Shown: positions 1 through 10,320 of the stretch, one piece after another | How the letters are laid out: every line of letters begins with the position of its first letter | How positions within the stretch are numbered: the stretch's first letter is position 1 | From: Lytechinus pictus | Lineage: Eukaryota > Echinodermata > Echinoidea > Temnopleuroida > Toxopneustidae | DNA: 64,000 bases | Direction: 5' to 3' | Assembly (NCBI RefSeq): GCF_037042905.1 | Contig: NC_087256.1 | Location: 31,643,501 to 31,707,500 of the forward strand | Notes under the pieces: generated by a model | What the model was told of the DNA's origin: nothing | The model's database searches: none | Seen by the model: the letters and a program-made list of their open reading frames with translations, nothing else | Program-made: the position numbers and the translations under genes

Positions 1-1279
1 CAAAAGAAAAAAAAAAAAACACTATAGATTTTGCATTTTAATTCAAAATGTCAACATTGATATTCCACTTCCAAAAGAATCCAGTTTCCAAATGATGAAA
101 CATGATTGAACAATCAACCACCTTGACTCTTGAGTCACATAACCTTGGGAGGAAAAAATATTTTTTTGACAAAATGTATATATTAAAATCATCAGAATAA
201 TAGTCTACGGTATAATGACAGAAAATTTCAGAAAAAGGCACAATATTATCAAGTAACAAACAATTCAGATCCAGTTCAATCCAGCATGAACGACTCACTA
301 TCGACCGCTCCCGTCACCAAGCCCTCCGCATCGGGTAGCTTGACTGCCGAGAGACCGGCGGGAGCCCACCGCATCGGGCAGCTCGACTGCCGAGAGACCG
401 GCAGTGACAAGGGTAGCTTGTGACTCTTATATCTGGCCTGCGTTTTTAAAGAATCGGTTCACTTTGGTTTTATTTTGAAGATCAATAGTTTAAATTTGAT
501 CATTTATAACTTAATCATTTATGCATAAAAAAATTTGATGAACTTTCAAGCTCCGATATCCATACTTGACAGGCGAGTATCCATATTGAAACTTACATGT
601 ATATGTACAGAAAGTGCACATCGTTGACTGTCTGAAAAAAGGCACAAGATCGCATGCCACTATGTGCGCATGCGCATTAAACCCCATTCTCGAGGAGCCG
701 GCCAGACAGAGGCGATGCCACTTGCAGCAAAACCCGCGCGAAACCGGTGCAGCCAAAACCAGCGCTCGCGGTGCGGCGGCATTCACACATACCTACTTTA
801 TTTCATAAAAATATGACAAAGGACTGGACCAAATAAAGTTTGAGCCTCCTTGTAGGAATTTGACTTGCAGCTGATTTTGACATTACTCGGACCACAGGGC
901 TTGCCGCAAAGTAAAATGATGATTTTTATTATTCTAACATTAGGCCAAACTTTGATCAAAATAATTTTACTTCTTGGAACTTTCACATTGTTTCGTATCG
1001 GATCGCATAGTGTGCACTGGGCTTTAGGCAACTTGTCCAAAGTCTGTGCCGTGTCCTTTAGTGGGAATCCTGCTGTAAGGTGCTTTGCGTCTTTTCAGTT
1101 CATCTTTCCTGTGTTGTCCATTAGAAATTGTGAATATTGGTATTAAATAAAAAGCTGCTTGCAGGATTCATGCAGAAAAGAATTGGCTCGGACAGTTGGA
1201 CTTGACAAATTGCCTAGATTTATACTATTAAAAACATCCAACAATCAAAGTAATCATTTTGAATATTCTCTTTATACAG
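1..1279. other. No gene seen; left edge of window
   Basis: No convincing exon is visible. The stretch is AT-rich apart from a small GC-rich tandem repeat near 326 and a GC-richer patch at about 614-790. Open frames here (for example 64 aa at 614-808 and 93 aa at 865-1146) lack splice sites or recognisable motifs and look like chance. A pyrimidine-rich tract just before 1280 leads into the first exon I can support. Confidence 0.6.
326..420. repeat. Two-unit 43-bp tandem repeat, GC-rich
   Basis: The word CCGCATCGGG starts at 326 and again at 369, and each copy continues into an almost identical GACTGCCGAGAGACCGGC block. A third partial unit (GGGTAGCTTG) follows at 411. The block is much more GC-rich than its surroundings. 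No function is apparent. Confidence 0.75.
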
Positions 1280-1540
1280 AGATATGAGTTGATTAATGAG
1301 GTTTCTGAGGTCAATCCTGGAGGTCATCCTGCAACCCAGCCACCCCACCCCTGGGATACATCCTCAGGGGGGTAGTGGGATGGCTACTTGGGATGGAGAT
1401 ACCCCAACCCTGATCCCCCCTGGTCCCGCCCTGTCACCCTGGATCAACCTCCAAAAGGCACAGACTGCTCATTGCAACATGGGACACAGACGGAACTCCA
1501 TTCTCAATACCCCGTTCAAAACAACCTTCAACCAATTCAA
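1280..1540 (+). CDS. Candidate exon of the host gene, with a frame break in a G-run
   Basis: A pyrimidine-rich tract ends in AG at 1278-1279, and a strong donor GTATGT begins at 1541. The interval is clearly more GC-rich than its flanks. Read from 1280 the frame starts RYELINEVSEVNPGG and meets TAG at 1373-1375, just after a run of six G at about 1367-1372. The downstream part is open in the neighbouring frame and ends in a basic segment, RRNSILNTPFKTTFNQF. Removing one G would join the two frames into 260 nt and leave two bases, which fit the first base of the exon at 37492 to make a Lys codon. The composition (Pro, Gly, Ser, Thr) suggests a disordered N-terminal region. The G-run may be an assembly error, an allele or a real lesion. 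Membership of the downstream gene rests on strand and phase only. Confidence 0.5.
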
Positions 1541-2257
1541 GTATGTATAATTCATTTCAGTTATTCAGTTTGCCTGTCCTATTTCTGGCAACTTTCAGTA
1601 CTCATGGGAATCAAAGCTTTTTCTTCAATGTGATTCTTTTTATAATTTCATTATTTTGCCAAATAGATAAAAATGCTACTATTTCTATTTCTACTGCCAC
1701 TTCTGCTACTGCTGCTGTATAAACAACATAGTAAAAAACAGAGTTATTTGAGAAATACATGCAATGATCAAGGGGGAAAAATACATGGGGGCTCAGGCAG
1801 TTATTCTCCCGAAATGCTGAAAAGAGCTCTCCCCATTCACTGCAATGTTAAAGCTTATCCATTAGTAGCCCCCAAAATAAAAAAAATACTTAAAAAAAAA
1901 ATTGATTTCAGTAAGAGACTTGCCCATGTGCCTATTTACATAGGCAATCACCCCCCCCCAAACTTCCACCCAAAATCACACTCCATCCTACAAGGGCTTG
2001 TCTCCCAAAGTAGGTAGGATTTAAAGGCGTCTTGTCTCCGGGAAAGATCGAGACTTCACAGACGTTGAACTTACATCAACAGGATAGACATATCCCCGTA
2101 CTCCGGTATGGGTGTTGGATTGGAGCTGTGATTTTCCTTATTGCTTTCTCTGTCATCTCCATCCTGGGTATATATCAAAGCATATTTTCAGTAAAAGCCC
2201 TGGTTTTAGATTTTGAGACACCTACTCGACTTTAAATCCAAGTACCTAACAATAATT

Positions 2258-2332
2258 ATAAAAAAAAGAAATTGAAAAGAAAAAAAAGAGAAGAGAAAAA
2301 GAATTTTAAGAAAAGAAGAAAGAAAAGAAATC
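2258..2332 (+). repeat. Purine-rich (A/G) low-complexity tract
   Basis: About 75 bases of almost pure A and G, with repeated AAAAGA and AAGAGA words. It is simple sequence with no coding potential. Confidence 0.8.
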
Positions 2333-3655
2333 AATTTGAAGTTTTCTCTATATTAATAATAATATACATGTATATATATATTTTTTTTTTCAAAGAAAGC
2401 AAAATTTGAAAATATTTATGATGGCAAAAATAGTCAAATTGAATGGTTTGCCAAATGAAAAGAAGACCCCCCTATGTACAGATGCAATTAAAGCAGTGTT
2501 CTGCTTTGTTGGGCTTCTGTAACTAAAAATTCAATTTCAGGGGAGAGAGATGATGCGAAGATGACAGCATGTGACAAAGTAAAACAAGGAAAAAACATGA
2601 TCATTAATATCTAACTCAAGGGGCAGGCATTCATGCATGACATATTGCCCATCTGTTTTCAATACAGTCTTATTTCAGACTGAGTTTTGATACCTTGTTA
2701 CATGTATATCTAAATGATGGAAACCGACTTTGCTACTTACCGGTATGTACAATGTTTGAAATACGATGGGATTGTGGAGTTGCATAATTCAATTTTTCTT
2801 CCAATAATTCTACATTTATTTGAAGAGTAAATGAAAAATAAATTTCCTGGAATTAGCCTAAGTCTGTGATGGATTTGATATGGTGATTTTGGAAGACGTC
2901 CGTGAGTGTCTGAGATTTCCTCAGAAATTCCCATGAAGGATATCAAGGAATTCTTCAGTCTATTTTTCTTTGCGGATTCTCTTAACTGTGGAGTTTATTT
3001 CAGCTGGGGTTTGTGGTTATAGGGTTCTTCAACACGTGAATTCACTTTGGTAATAATGATAATGTACATTAATTTGTGATCAAAATCCTTGTTTCTTGAA
3101 GAATGGATGGATAATTGGATCATTTTGAATTGATCAAGAGTACAACAGGATATTGCTATTAACTTAGTTTAAATTGCATATTCTGATGGAAGTCTCTTCA
3201 AAAGACTTGTATTCTGTGAGGTGGCAAACTCTAAAAAGGTATTTATCACTTTTCTTCAATGTTTTGTAATTGATGGTGTGTGCTACATGTAGATCTGGTT
3301 GCTAAGAAAAAACACTCTCAGAATCGATCCAGCAGAACCAGAATTGATTTATAAATGGGCCTTCATCTTGGGTCAAACTCACTTTTCTGTGACAAGTGGT
3401 GGGTGGGCTTTAAACTTTAAGGAGGGGAAAATAGTGCCATCGTATGCCCTCCTGACATAATGTAACCATGAGCTGTATTTGCATTTTTTCATGTTTTCAA
3501 TGTATATCTTTTCCTTTTCGGACTGAGGTAGTTCTGGGAGTTGGAGGGATTTTATATTATATTATATATTAGGGAAGAGATTAAAAAGAATTGATGCCAG
3601 CCTGTAATATGTAAGTGTGTGATTCTTATATTCAAGCCTTTGGAAATTTTATCTT

Positions 3656-4605
3656 AAGGACGTTCCACAGTTATGTTTGTGCGCATTATGATCTGCGCAT
3701 ATTTTACACTCTGCGCGCTGACGTCACAATGGATAAACAGGTGATTAATTAGATGTGGATATGAACTGATTTTTCTCAACATCTGCACTCTAACTGCAGA
3801 TCCGATGCGTTATTTTATGAAGCTAAAAAACTTTAATTATTCCATGGACCATTAAAAAATATCTCTGCAATTTCAAAATACTTTAATCTTCAGTGCTGCC
3901 AAAAATCACGAATATGACCCCGAGTTTGAATAAATGGTTGAGTGGTTTTGATTTTTTCTTCACATAGATACAAAGCATTTGGCGCATTTTTGGTGTTTTA
4001 AAAAGCACATTTGCTCTTATTAAAATGCTGATAGTTTGAAAACAAGCACATGAACCCCTATTTCTTAATGTTTGCACCTCTTAGGTATACACATACCTTT
4101 CTCTACAACTTTGCAAATTTTGGTGAAAATGACATGGATTTTGAATAAAGTGCAGCATCTATTGTACTTTTGTAGTTTGTTATTGAAATTTCACATTTTT
4201 GAGATTGGGTTTTTGTTATGTTGTACGCCATATTTAAGAACTGACAGTGCTGTTAGACTAAAAATTGCAAACAAATAGCACTATAAATAGATTCTCCATT
4301 CTAACAATACAATTATTAACTCTTGTGCGAAATTTGATGACTTTTTCATGTATTTTGACTGAGTAATAGAGGTTTAAACTCATTGTAGTGATCTTGCGAG
4401 GTCTAAAAATGCCAAATTCTTTTGAATGCGCAATTCGTAAGAACATCCAGTTGGGTCAACTTTGAAGTTCTATAGCAAAAAATCAAGCACGTGGACCTTT
4501 GTTAAATTTTGCATATTTTGAATATTCAGGTTCTAAAGTATCTACATGTATGTGCAAAGTTTGGTGAAAATGACATGGATTTCATTTTAACTGTGGAACG
4601 TCCCT
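3656..4605. mobile_element. Non-autonomous DNA element with 16-bp inverted ends
   Basis: GGACGTTCCACAGTTA at 3658-3673 is exactly inverted at 4588-4603, giving an element of about 950 bp. Extending outward the ends read TTAAGGACG and CGTCCCTAA, so the flanks may be a TTAA site damaged on the right. A block with TTGGTGAAAATGACATGGATT occurs twice inside (about 4120-4140 and 4561-4581), so part of the interior was duplicated. No transposase frame is visible. Confidence 0.75.
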
Positions 4606-5181
4606 AAAATGCACGCAATATGGAGCCATATATACTTCTCCATTATAAAGATACCACTGTCCAGCAATTGTCTTCATCTTTCTTTCTAAACATGTATTTT
4701 TCTATCAATGATTAGCCTATGTTGTAAGGCTTGGGAACAAAGTGTGGAAATTCTATTAAATTTTGAAGTCGATTTTCTCTAAAATGGGTTTCAGATGACT
4801 GCCGACAATATGGTTTGAAATACTTCCTTAATTTTCAACCAACTCTCAAAAAAATTTGTCACAAAAGTAAAGATGTGAAAGACACATTTTTCGTGTGTAC
4901 ACGTGTGGTATAAATTGCATATATGGCCAAAACCCAGCAAAACTCATTGCAGATCAAACTGCACCCTCAGTTTTTTTACCATTGCTCATGAAATCTGGCA
5001 CAAACCTTTACCTTGGGGTAAAGACATCTGAAAGAGTCATTTTCCAAATATGTTGGAAACTGCGTCCCATGGTAATGACATACATGTAGGGCGGAGGTAT
5101 TCAATTTCAGCGATATTTCTAGTTTGTCATGGTGTTACATTACTATCATTAATAGTAGGCTATAGTTATTCAAGTAATTTT

Positions 5182-5695
5182 TGTCTCACCTGCATAGCAG
5201 AGTGAGACTGAGACGATAGGCGCCGCTTTTCCGACGGCGACAGCAGTGGCAGCGGCGTCAACATCAAAACCGAAGGTTAAGTTTTTGAAATGACAGCATA
5301 ACTTAGAAAGTATATGGACCTAATTCATGAAACTTGGACATAAGGTTAATCAAGTATTACTGAACATCCTGCTTGAGTTTCAGGTCACATGACCAAGGTC
5401 ACATGTCATTTAGGGTCAATGAACTTACCATGTTGGGGGAGTCAATATCAAGATCTTAACCTAAGGTTAAGTTTTTGAAATGTCATCATTACTTCAAAAG
5501 TATATGGACATAGTCCGACATACATGTAGGTCACATGATCAAGGTCAAATGTAATTTAGGGTCAATGAACGTAATATATGAATGGTGTTTTTTGTGAATA
5601 ATTATTCTATAGTACTTAGTTTTTAAAGTCAGCACTGCTACTTTATTGAATCACATAATGCAGGTGAGACTGCCAGAGGCGATCCACTTGTTGAA
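5182..5695 (+). repeat. Dispersed repeat with tandem interior, copy 1
   Basis: It starts with GTCTCACCTGCATAGCAG and ends with ATGCAGGTGAGACTGCCAG, so its ends carry the inverted word GTCTCACCTGCAT. The interior has degenerate units containing TTAAGTTTTTGAAATGACA, AAGTATATGGAC, AAGGTCACATG and GGGTCAATGAAC. A longer second copy lies at 39675-41734 with the same terminal sequences. It has no coding capacity. Confidence 0.8.
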
Positions 5696-6997
5696 TATAT
5701 GCAATAACTTTGTCTGTAAAACAAATATTATTAGGTGGTCTGTCTGTGACAGATCACCTCTTAATTTCGTCAGAATTTTCTTTATTATTATTTTTTATTT
5801 ATTTTCAATGGCTACATATTTGTCGCCAAGATATCTCGAATTTGACAGTGTCAATTTCATTGAATTTCATGTCATCAATAGGATCTGTCATGGAAACGCC
5901 AAAATAAGCTTTTCAAGGTCATCAGGTCATGATGACGTCATCTAGACGCCATTTTGTAAAATCACATTATCAATCATATCTCCATTATCAATTATCAAAA
6001 ATCAATCAAATTTACATCACATCATGTTCAGGTCAAGGGTCATCAGGTCATGTCATCAAAGGTCACCTGAAGGTCACGGTGCGCGCGTACGCGTGCGTCA
6101 AAATTTTAAAATGCTCAAAATCACTTTTTGACCAAAATAGAGTACGTTTCAGGTCATTCTAAGCATTTCAAAAATTTGTGCGCGCACACTTATGCGCGCG
6201 CCTTTCCACGCGTAACGCCTTAACACAACGCAGAAACACCGTTTTTTTTTATATCATTGCATTGATGATATAATTTTGAGCAATTTGATACCTTGATCAA
6301 CCTTCTACAACCATTAATAACGAAATTAACACCTGTTAAAGTTTGCAGCACGTGTGCGCGAGCTCTCACTATAGGCCATATATGGGCAAAAACATGTCTA
6401 TTGAAAATTCACTGTAGCTCTTTAAATAGTCCGTTGACCCCCAATTTTTTTCATATATCTATAGAGTATGAGTTGTAGATTTGATTTCATGTCACCATTG
6501 TCCCTCAATTTGATCATGACGTCATCAAAATTGCGCCTAAACTGAAAATTTCATTTTTTCTAAAATGATGTCATCAAATTTATGCAAATTTGATTATAAC
6601 TCCGTAAATGTTGATCATTTTTCGCCCAGATTTCAATATGTTGTAGTTTAGAATGTACTCTTTCTCGTCAATAATCATAAATTTTCATTTTGAGAAACGC
6701 ACCATGGCGTAAAACAGCGATGAAAAGAGGCATGTCATTTTTCCTCATTTTGCGTGTAATCTCTATGGGACATGACTTTTTCTCAAAACTAGATTCTACA
6801 TTCCTCTATTTCGTGAGCTATATCTCCATTTTTTCTCGTCAGTTATCCCTGAGCTTTTAGTATGTTGTAGCTGAGATTCTAAGCTTTCGGTATGTTGCCC
6901 TCATTTTTCGATCAGATGCCGGGATCATGCCCGTTTGTCGCTTGCAAAATTGGATTTGTAATTCTCAAATTTGCTTACGTGTAATCTCTATGGGGAA

Positions 6998-7095
6998 TAT
7001 CGTGGCTGAATGGATAACGCACTTGACTTGCGTTCTCGGGGGCGAAGGTTCGAGTCCTGGGGTAAACAAGATGATTTTTTTTTCTTTTCTTTTCT
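6998..7095 (+). other. tRNA-like Pol III module (SINE-like or tRNA pseudogene)
   Basis: TGGCTGAATGG at 7003-7013 matches a tRNA A box, and GGTTCGAGTCC at 7047-7057 matches a B box almost perfectly. Between them a 5-bp stem ACGCA/TGCGT encloses a 7-base loop. The expected acceptor stem does not pair and the T stem pairs only in part, so it is not a functional tRNA. A T-rich (TTTTC)n tract follows, as at the ends of Pol III-derived elements. Confidence 0.6.
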
Positions 7096-7315
7096 TTTCT
7101 TTTTACCACCTCGTACATGATCCTTTATGACAATTAAAAGGTATAAAATTAAAATTTAGCAAGATAAAACAGATTATAATTACTTTTTTTCATATCACAT
7201 GTACACTGTATATATTAAAGAGACCTTTTTCACAGTGCTTTTTCATCTCCCGTCTTTCACAAGTATTCCATCCATAATGAACATTCTGTTGTCATCATGA
7301 AGATCCAATTGATCT

Positions 7316-7896
7316 CCCGGGGGGGCCACTTCCATTGGCGAGTGGATACCATGCGCGACCATGGGGTCTCGAAAAGCACCCTAAACACGTATTTTCCATA
7401 TTCTGAAAATGCACCCCTTAACAAGTATTGACGTCTGAAACCCTACCCTTAACAAGGATTGGAAACAAAACGATACTCTTGGCAAGTATTCCCTGAAATG
7501 AACCCCTAAACAAGTACAGCGATATTTTATTGTTATGTCACGGGTCCGTCGGTCGTCGGTTTTACCTTTACACACCATTTGGTTTAGTACGGCCCCACCT
7601 TCCACACCTCGCGCAAATCAGACTCTAAGCATGTAAAAAGCCATGTAGTGTTGGGGCAAAAAGGACATCCTTTATAAAACATTTTAATTTTGTTTTATCA
7701 TCCCCGCAAATTTGACCCTAAACACGTAGCAATCCTAGCGAAATAGATACCCTTTTTTCATTATTTTTGTGTTTTTGACACCCTTAACACGTTACGTACG
7801 TAACGTGCCCTATCTTGAAAAAGACATCCTTTTTACGTGTTTTTTTGGTCGCGCATGGTATCCACTCGTCAATGTAAGTGGCCCCCCCCCCCCGGG
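7316..7896. mobile_element. hAT-like MITE, 581 bp, with 8-bp target duplication
   Basis: The ends are long inverted repeats of about 45 bp. The left end starts CCCGGGGGGGCCACTTCC and runs to GAGTGGATACCATGCGCGACC; the right end is its complement, differing in the length of the G/C run and a few bases. The duplication ATTGATCT lies exactly outside both ends (7308-7315 and 7897-7904). An 8-bp duplication is typical of hAT transposons. The interior repeats short CCCTTAACACGTA-like words many times. A fragment of the same family lies at 30588-30642. No transposase is present. Confidence 0.9.
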
Positions 7897-7947
7897 ATTG
7901 ATCTGCATGAACTCATGATGGGGAGAATAAGGACAGACCACCTAATT

Positions 7948-9480
7948 CGTCCGCACGACGAATTAAAATCTAGTTTTTTGAATTGTAGTTTGTCATATTA
8001 TAATTACAGATAACACTACTCATGTTTTTTTTTTTTATTGTGCAAGTGAAAACTGCTGTCTTTGGCAATTAGAAATTTTTTGTAATTTTTCTCAATTATG
8101 ATATGGATGCTTTAATACATCAGCTTTAAGAGTATAGTCTTTGCTTTTAGTTTTGTTAAATTTGCTTGTTTTAATTCAGGGTAAAATCACAATTGTGCCA
8201 TGTGACTCCACACCTTTCTTGTTTACAAGATATTTTGTAACCCAGTATTCATGTACAGTGTAGGTATTTTACCTACTTGGTAATACCAAGGAGATATATC
8301 ACTCTAATACCAGAGATTCATTCATGTACTGCCTGGATGGAATTAAGATGCCTCTGTTGAAGTTTGTTGAAGCATGTCCTTTTTACTGGGATTTTTATGC
8401 ATTTCGAGATCTCCCTCATCTAATTGTAGCCTATTCATTACAAACAAGATACCATGGATTACTGGAGGTAATAGCATGATGAAAATGATGGGAACAAAAG
8501 TCTGAATCCAGCCATGCTCGACTAGATTTAAAGATAAATTCCAGTTGTGGGAACGATCTCAAAATGACTTTTTACAGAATTTAATATAATGATCACCAAA
8601 GTGTCTGTTTGTATGAATAAAAAATATGTGCCAAAGGATTCTGGAAGAAATTGTGTAATTGCTGAGAAATAGGCGCGGATTCGGTCACTTCCGTCGGGTC
8701 TTTATTCCAGCAATAATAATACACTGTCCCATGTGTGCCTATCTGTGTTGGCGATCTTCAGTGTGATCTTTTTTTGGCTAGATATTATGATTTCACAAAG
8801 TTCAGTTTATGTAACTGTACCAGATCTAGATCCACGATGATATATCAATACTTTACCTTGGTTTTACAGACTTTCTCACGAAATCAGTGTTTTACTGCAA
8901 CTACGTTCATTAAGCTTTAACTGCCTTGGCTGGATGATTAAAGTGTAGCCTGTAGGTCTTTGAAAAATAACGGAAAGGTGTGCATGTGGTCAGCTGTACA
9001 AGTAAAACAATACATGGAGTCAAATTTCCATAAGTTTTTAGACCAGGGGCCACAACTATGGTAACTTTGCCCGTTATTGTATAACTTCCACAAAAATCTT
9101 GATTGTGATTGGCTGCTGAGCCATAATGGCAAAATGTTTGTTTGCTGTAACCTGACCAACCCTTGTCAAACCTGCCGACTTTTATTTTTATTTAAATTTG
9201 ACCCTCAAATGCGTCGAGTGCCTCCTATCATCATTTTGATTTTTGATTTTTATTATCTTTGTAACTGGCGAATGGTGTGGTGGAACATATAATTGACATG
9301 GGGGGGGGGGGGGACAAAAACGACTTACCGATCATTTTTTTTTACCTATGTTAAATTGCAAAAAAACATGTTTTCTTTTAGGCCTTGCCATAGTTGTGAT
9401 TCTCAATGAAACTGGGCTGAGATTGTAAGCAAACCATGTGATTAAGTCAGATTTCTCCTATTAGTTGAACAGATTTCTGT
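7948..9480. other. Intronic stretch, nothing recognised
   Basis: AT-rich sequence with no supported exon or bounded repeat. A run of 14 or so G bases occurs near 9300-9313. Short open frames (61-73 aa) have no motifs. Confidence 0.5.
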
Positions 9481-9497
9481 GTTCGTAAACCTCAGCC

Positions 9498-9575
9498 GAT
9501 GTGTTGGCTCAGTATATAGTGTGCATATCCCACAACTGGAAGGTCAGAATTCAAGCCTTGGCTGCGTTAGACCAA
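9498..9575 (+). other. Degenerate tRNA-like module
   Basis: TTGGCTCAGTATATAGTG resembles an A box, and about 40 bases on AATTCAAGCC resembles a decayed B box. It lies just before a repeat-family copy that begins near 9608. It is probably an old tRNA-derived SINE head. Confidence 0.4.
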
Positions 9576-9607
9576 AAGACTTTAAGAGATGTTTGGCATA
9601 TCATTAA

Positions 9608-10320
9608 AAGGGATGTCTTGGGCTGGAAATAATATGATATAAAAATAAAGAAAAATCAGACAAACAAAACACTGAAAATTTGATCTAAATCGGACAACGA
9701 ATAACAAAGTTATGGCATTTTAAAGATTGGCATTATTCCGGTGAAACAGTTCCAGGCATGTCTTTGTGAATATTCAGTGAGCAAATTGATGATGTCATAT
9801 CCCCACTTGTTCTTTTGTATTTTATGAAATTAGGTTTATTCAATTTTTTTTCTACCTAGAACTGAAAAATTGGGATTGACAACTGATTTGCATTAGATAT
9901 TTATTGCTGCAACTTATTTCATTATAATAATAATAATAATATAGGGTATTTATATTGCGCACATGTATATCCACCTTGTTAGGTGCTCAAGGCGCTCCTA
10001 TATTACCCGGCTAAGCTAGGTGTTCATCTCATGAATTATAGAGGAGACACATTATTCACACATGTTTGAAAAAATGAAACAATATTAATTTCATCTAATA
10101 ATATAAAGAAATGGAAAGTGAGGATGTGACATCATCAGCCCACCTGATGAATATTCATGATGACGTGCATATACCCATTTTCAAAAAATATTGCTAAACT
10201 TTAAAATTCAATAACTTCGCTATTGGTTATGAGATTTTTATGAAATTTTCAGCATTTTGCTCTGTGAATATTACTCTATTTTTTTTAAGATAAAAATATT
10301 TTCAGCCCGGAGTACCCCTT
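9608..10320. mobile_element. Foldback MITE, family with a copy at 28135-28683
   Basis: The left end reads AAGGGATGTCTTGGGCTGGAAATA. The right end, AAATATTTTCAGCCCGGAGTACCCCTT, is its imperfect complement. Subterminal words (GACAAACAAAACACTGAAAA, GATGATGTCATATC) recur at 28135-28683. An (ATA)n tract with a second repeat is inserted near 9928-10040. Confidence 0.7.
9928..10040 (+). repeat. (AAT)n tract followed by a SINE-like block
   Basis: An ATAATAATAAT run leads into TATTTATATTGCGCACATG and GGTGCTCAAGGCGCTCC. The same layout ((AAT)n, then TTTATAAAGCGC, then a GCGCT-containing block) is seen at 43632-43800 and inverted at about 35995-36175, so this is a dispersed family. Confidence 0.6.

Larger units (their letters stand above)
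5730..7947. mobile_element. Possible 2.2-kb element with 15-bp inverted ends
   Basis: ATTAGGTGGTCTGTC at 5730-5744 is exactly inverted at 7933-7947. Near the left end the same word is also folded locally (GGTCTGTC, then GACAGATCACC). The interior includes alternating purine-pyrimidine GCGCGCGTACGCG stretches, TGACGTCA-type words, a tRNA-like module near 7003-7057 and the complete hAT-like insertion at 7316-7896. No transposase frame is seen. The outline rests only on the inverted ends. Confidence 0.5.

Noticed and set aside
614..808. GC-richer 64-aa open frame
   Set aside because: No motif, splice site or neighbouring exon; composition shift alone is not enough.
2032..2235. Open frame with a membrane-like segment (WIGAVIFLIAFSVISILG)
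   Set aside because: It could be an exon ending at a GTATAT donor near 2169, but joining it to 1280-1540 by either nearby acceptor gives a stop, and no partner exon fits. Left uncalled.
6998..7060. Functional tRNA gene
   Set aside because: A and B boxes are good, but the acceptor and T stems do not pair fully; better seen as a tRNA-derived repeat.
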